From: Clostridia bacterium
GTDB lineage: Bacteria > Bacillota > Clostridia > Oscillospirales > Acutalibacteraceae
Assembly (NCBI GenBank): GCA_017939855.1
Contig: JAGAZW010000119.1
Span: forward strand, 1 to 6,330
Direction: 5' to 3'
Length of the DNA: 6,330 nucleotides
Shown here piece after piece: positions 5,198 to 6,330 of the stretch (position 1 is the first letter of the stretch; each line of letters opens with the position of its first letter). Under the pieces are notes generated by a model. It was given only the letters and a program-made list of their open reading frames with translations, searched no databases and had not been told where the DNA came from. Made by a program: the position numbers and the translations under genes.

Positions 5198-5794
5198 GAA
5201 CATAAAGAAATTATAAAGAACATAATTAGTGCCAACGGCGGTATAGCGAAACTGTCTGCTCTCACATCCGCCGGTGTGCCGAAAGAAAAGATATATAAGC
5301 TGTGCTCCGACGGCTTTCTTCAGCGTGTCCGTCAAGGCTATTATCAGCTTGCAGACGAGCTGATCCTCTCCGATGAGCAGGTAATCGCTTCTACCATTCC
5401 CGAAGCGATCATCAGTATGGAATCGGCTCTGTTCCGTTATGGCTACAGCGATTTTATGCCGAGGGTTTGGTCTGTTACCGTGCCGAGAAGTGCATCACGC
5501 AGGCTTAATACCTCCGTGCCGATAAAGGTCTATTACGTTAAAGACGATATCTATGAGCTCGGTAAAACCACGATTACCGAAAACGGTGTTACCTTCGCAA
5601 TTTACGACCGTGAGCGCACCATTTGCGATATGTTCAAGCATCGTGGCAAGGTGGATAACGAAATGTTCAGCAAGGCCGTAAACGCCTACGCAAACGATAC
5701 AAGAAAAAACCTCATCGCCCTTTCCGATTACGCAGAGAAGTTGAGGGTTTACAATAAAGTGATGGACATTATGGAGATACTGCTTCATAGCTAA
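5195..5794 (+). CDS. AbiEi-type antitoxin / transcriptional regulator, no toxin partner seen
   Basis: Starting at TTG 5195 gives 199 aa, a normal length for this Firmicutes family. Residues about 5-55 form a winged helix (EHKEIIKNIISANGGIAKL, then SAGVPKEKIYKLCSDGFLQRVRQGYYQL), the DNA-binding domain. The rest is the AbiEi antitoxin body: ESALFRYGYSDFMPRVWSVT at 76-95, KVYYVKDDIYELG, and the hallmark YDRERTICDMFKHR at 137-150. AbiEi normally represses its own operon and counters AbiEii, a nucleotidyltransferase toxin of type IV toxin-antitoxin/abortive infection systems. AbiEii usually lies directly downstream. Here the next gene encodes only an 80-aa unrelated protein 123 bases later, so this copy is solitary as far as the window shows. 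It may act as an orphan repressor or as an anti-addiction gene. It has its own promoter and inverted operator-like repeats. Confidence 0.88.
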   Translation: MEHKEIIKNIISANGGIAKLSALTSAGVPKEKIYKLCSDGFLQRVRQGYYQLADELILSDEQVIASTIPEAIISMESALFRYGYSDFMPRVWSVTVPRSASRRLNTSVPIKVYYVKDDIYELGKTTITENGVTFAIYDRERTICDMFKHRGKVDNEMFSKAVNAYANDTRKNLIALSDYAEKLRVYNKVMDIMEILLHS

Positions 5795-5821
5795 CGTATA
5801 AGAATAAATAAATAAATTATT

Positions 5822-5894
5822 ATCTCGCATATATCTTTTCCTCAAGCCCATATTCATCGGCACCATTGGTGCGAAATTTGTAGATATATGAGAT
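5822..5894 (+). other. Nested inverted repeats in the leader of the 80-aa gene
   Basis: ATCTCGCATATATCT (5822-5836) pairs with AGATATATGAGAT (5882-5894), apart from a two-base bulge. Inside the loop GCACCATTGGTGC (5860-5872) is a 13-bp palindrome. Together they could fold as a large stem with an inner hairpin ahead of the 5918 start. There is no T-tract, so it is not a terminator for the abiEi-like gene. A TATGAT hexamer at 5894-5899 could be a -10, but its -35 is poor. It could be a leader structure, an operator or chance; no riboswitch class is recognised. Confidence 0.35.
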
Positions 5895-5917
5895 ATGATT
5901 AAAATGCGGAGGAAACA

Positions 5918-6160
5918 ATGAAACGAATTAGGCTAATTGCAAGGAAACGATATCTTGAACCCAAAACGGGAAAGTCATATAGCGATGCAAAATTGATGAC
6001 TGTTAACGCCTATTATGAAGATGTTTTTGAAGTGCCTGATAATTTTAATAAAACTATGTTTTTGCTTCAGTTTGAAGCAGACCATCCAGAAATGAAGGGC
6101 TGGTTGTTTGAAATCACTGAAGAAGTAAATGTTAAGGGGGTAGAAAAATGCCAAAGATAA
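5918..6160 (+). CDS. Unknown 80-aa protein
   Basis: ATG 5918 follows GGAGG with a proper gap (GCGGAGGAAACA), so translation is likely. The protein begins with a basic stretch, MKRIRLIARKRYLEPKTGKSY, then SDAKLMTVNAYYEDVFEVPDNF, and ends acidic around GWLFEITEEVN. There is no signal peptide, membrane segment or catalytic motif, and I do not recognise the family. The codon usage is AT-rich compared with the abiEi-like gene before it, so it may not belong to the same operon, and it probably has its own promoter. The last 72 coding bases (6089-6160) lie inside the long inverted repeat and are mirrored at 6259-6330. The gene itself is intact. Its 3' end overlaps the start of the next, broken gene by 13 bases. 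Confidence 0.72.
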   Translation: MKRIRLIARKRYLEPKTGKSYSDAKLMTVNAYYEDVFEVPDNFNKTMFLLQFEADHPEMKGWLFEITEEVNVKGVEKCQR

Positions 6161-6330
6161 TGGAAATTATCGAAAAAGAAACCAAAGGTAAAAGCTATCA
6201 TACCTACAAATACAGTTATGATAGCTTTTACCTTTGGTTTCTTTTTCGATAATTTCCATTATCTTTGGCATTTTTCTACCCCCTTAACATTTACTTCTTC
6301 AGTGATTTCAAACAACCAGCCCTTCATTTC
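6089..6330. repeat. Perfect 114-bp inverted repeat with 14-bp loop, running to the window end
   Basis: Bases 6089-6202 and 6217-6330 are exact reverse complements at all 114 positions; the loop is CCTACAAATACAGT (6203-6216). Pairing still holds at the last base shown, so the true arm may be longer. The mirrored part includes the 3' end of the 80-aa gene and the start of the next gene, so this is duplicated coding sequence rather than a terminator or an insertion-sequence end. Absence of any mismatch points to a very recent event or, more likely, a fold-back artefact at a contig end. Confidence 0.95.
6148..6252 (+). pseudogene. Start of an unidentified gene cut off by the inverted repeat
   Basis: ATG 6148 has AAGGGGG 7 bases upstream and overlaps the preceding gene by 13 bases, a normal layout for a coupled gene. 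The first residues, MPKIMEIIEKETKGKSYHTY, read like a genuine protein. From about residue 24 the frame enters the mirrored arm, reading SFYLWFLFR, and stops at 6250-6252. The 34-aa product is therefore a hybrid of a real N-terminus and antisense sequence. The intact gene would lie in the sequence that the fold-back replaced. Confidence 0.5.

Noticed and set aside
5495..5866. Minus-strand open frame opposite the abiEi-like gene
   Set aside because: It is antisense to the conserved AbiEi body and has no convincing ribosome binding site.
6089..6330. The long inverted repeat as insertion-sequence ends or a terminator
   Set aside because: The arms are too long and mirror ordinary coding sequence, the loop is only 14 bp, and no transposase is present.

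Overview
The window looks like accessory DNA from a low-to-mid GC Gram-positive bacterium of the Clostridia, probably a gut Oscillospiraceae/Lachnospiraceae-type genome. The evidence is near-perfect AGGAGG-type ribosome binding sites at most genes, a TTG start, and a large serine recombinase grouped with a ParB-like protein and a PC4-like protein, as in Firmicutes integrative elements. This assignment rests on protein style only; there is no RNA gene or taxonomic marker.

Layout from left to right: (1) 2-493 (+) is the C-terminal part of a RES-domain protein, a toxin-type fold, entering from outside the window. (2) 500-533 is a perfect hairpin between convergent genes, best read as the terminator of the long minus-strand operon. 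(3) 614-4091 (-) is a tight five-gene operon transcribed right to left: a 100-aa conserved-looking protein, a 71-aa PC4/YdbC-like single-stranded DNA-binding protein, a 307-aa ParB-like protein, a 62-aa small protein, and a 602-aa large serine recombinase with a complete catalytic domain. Gaps are 0-29 bases, or stop and start overlap. (4) 4092-5080 has no convincing gene. It holds 12 clear copies, plus one doubtful one, of a degenerate unit of about 60 bp. Each unit has a CACTAATTYGCACTGGGA-like core, usually an ACCC motif and usually an A-tract/T-tract. The array ends in two hairpins. (5) 5115-5794 (+) has a strong extended -10 promoter, inverted operator-like sequences and an AbiEi-type antitoxin gene. 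No AbiEii toxin follows. (6) 5918-6160 (+) is an unidentified 80-aa gene whose 3' end overlaps the start of another gene. (7) That last gene is cut off by a perfect 114-bp inverted repeat with a 14-bp loop that runs to the last base of the window.

How it may fit together (inference): the minus-strand operon is the integration/maintenance module of an integrative element. The recombinase would move the element, while the ParB-like and PC4-like proteins would act on its DNA. The repeat array lies directly upstream of that operon and is the obvious candidate binding, centromere-like or replication region. AbiEi would be an accessory regulator or antitoxin on the other side of the array. The fold-back at the right end may be an assembly or amplification artefact, so the last 240 bases should be treated with caution.
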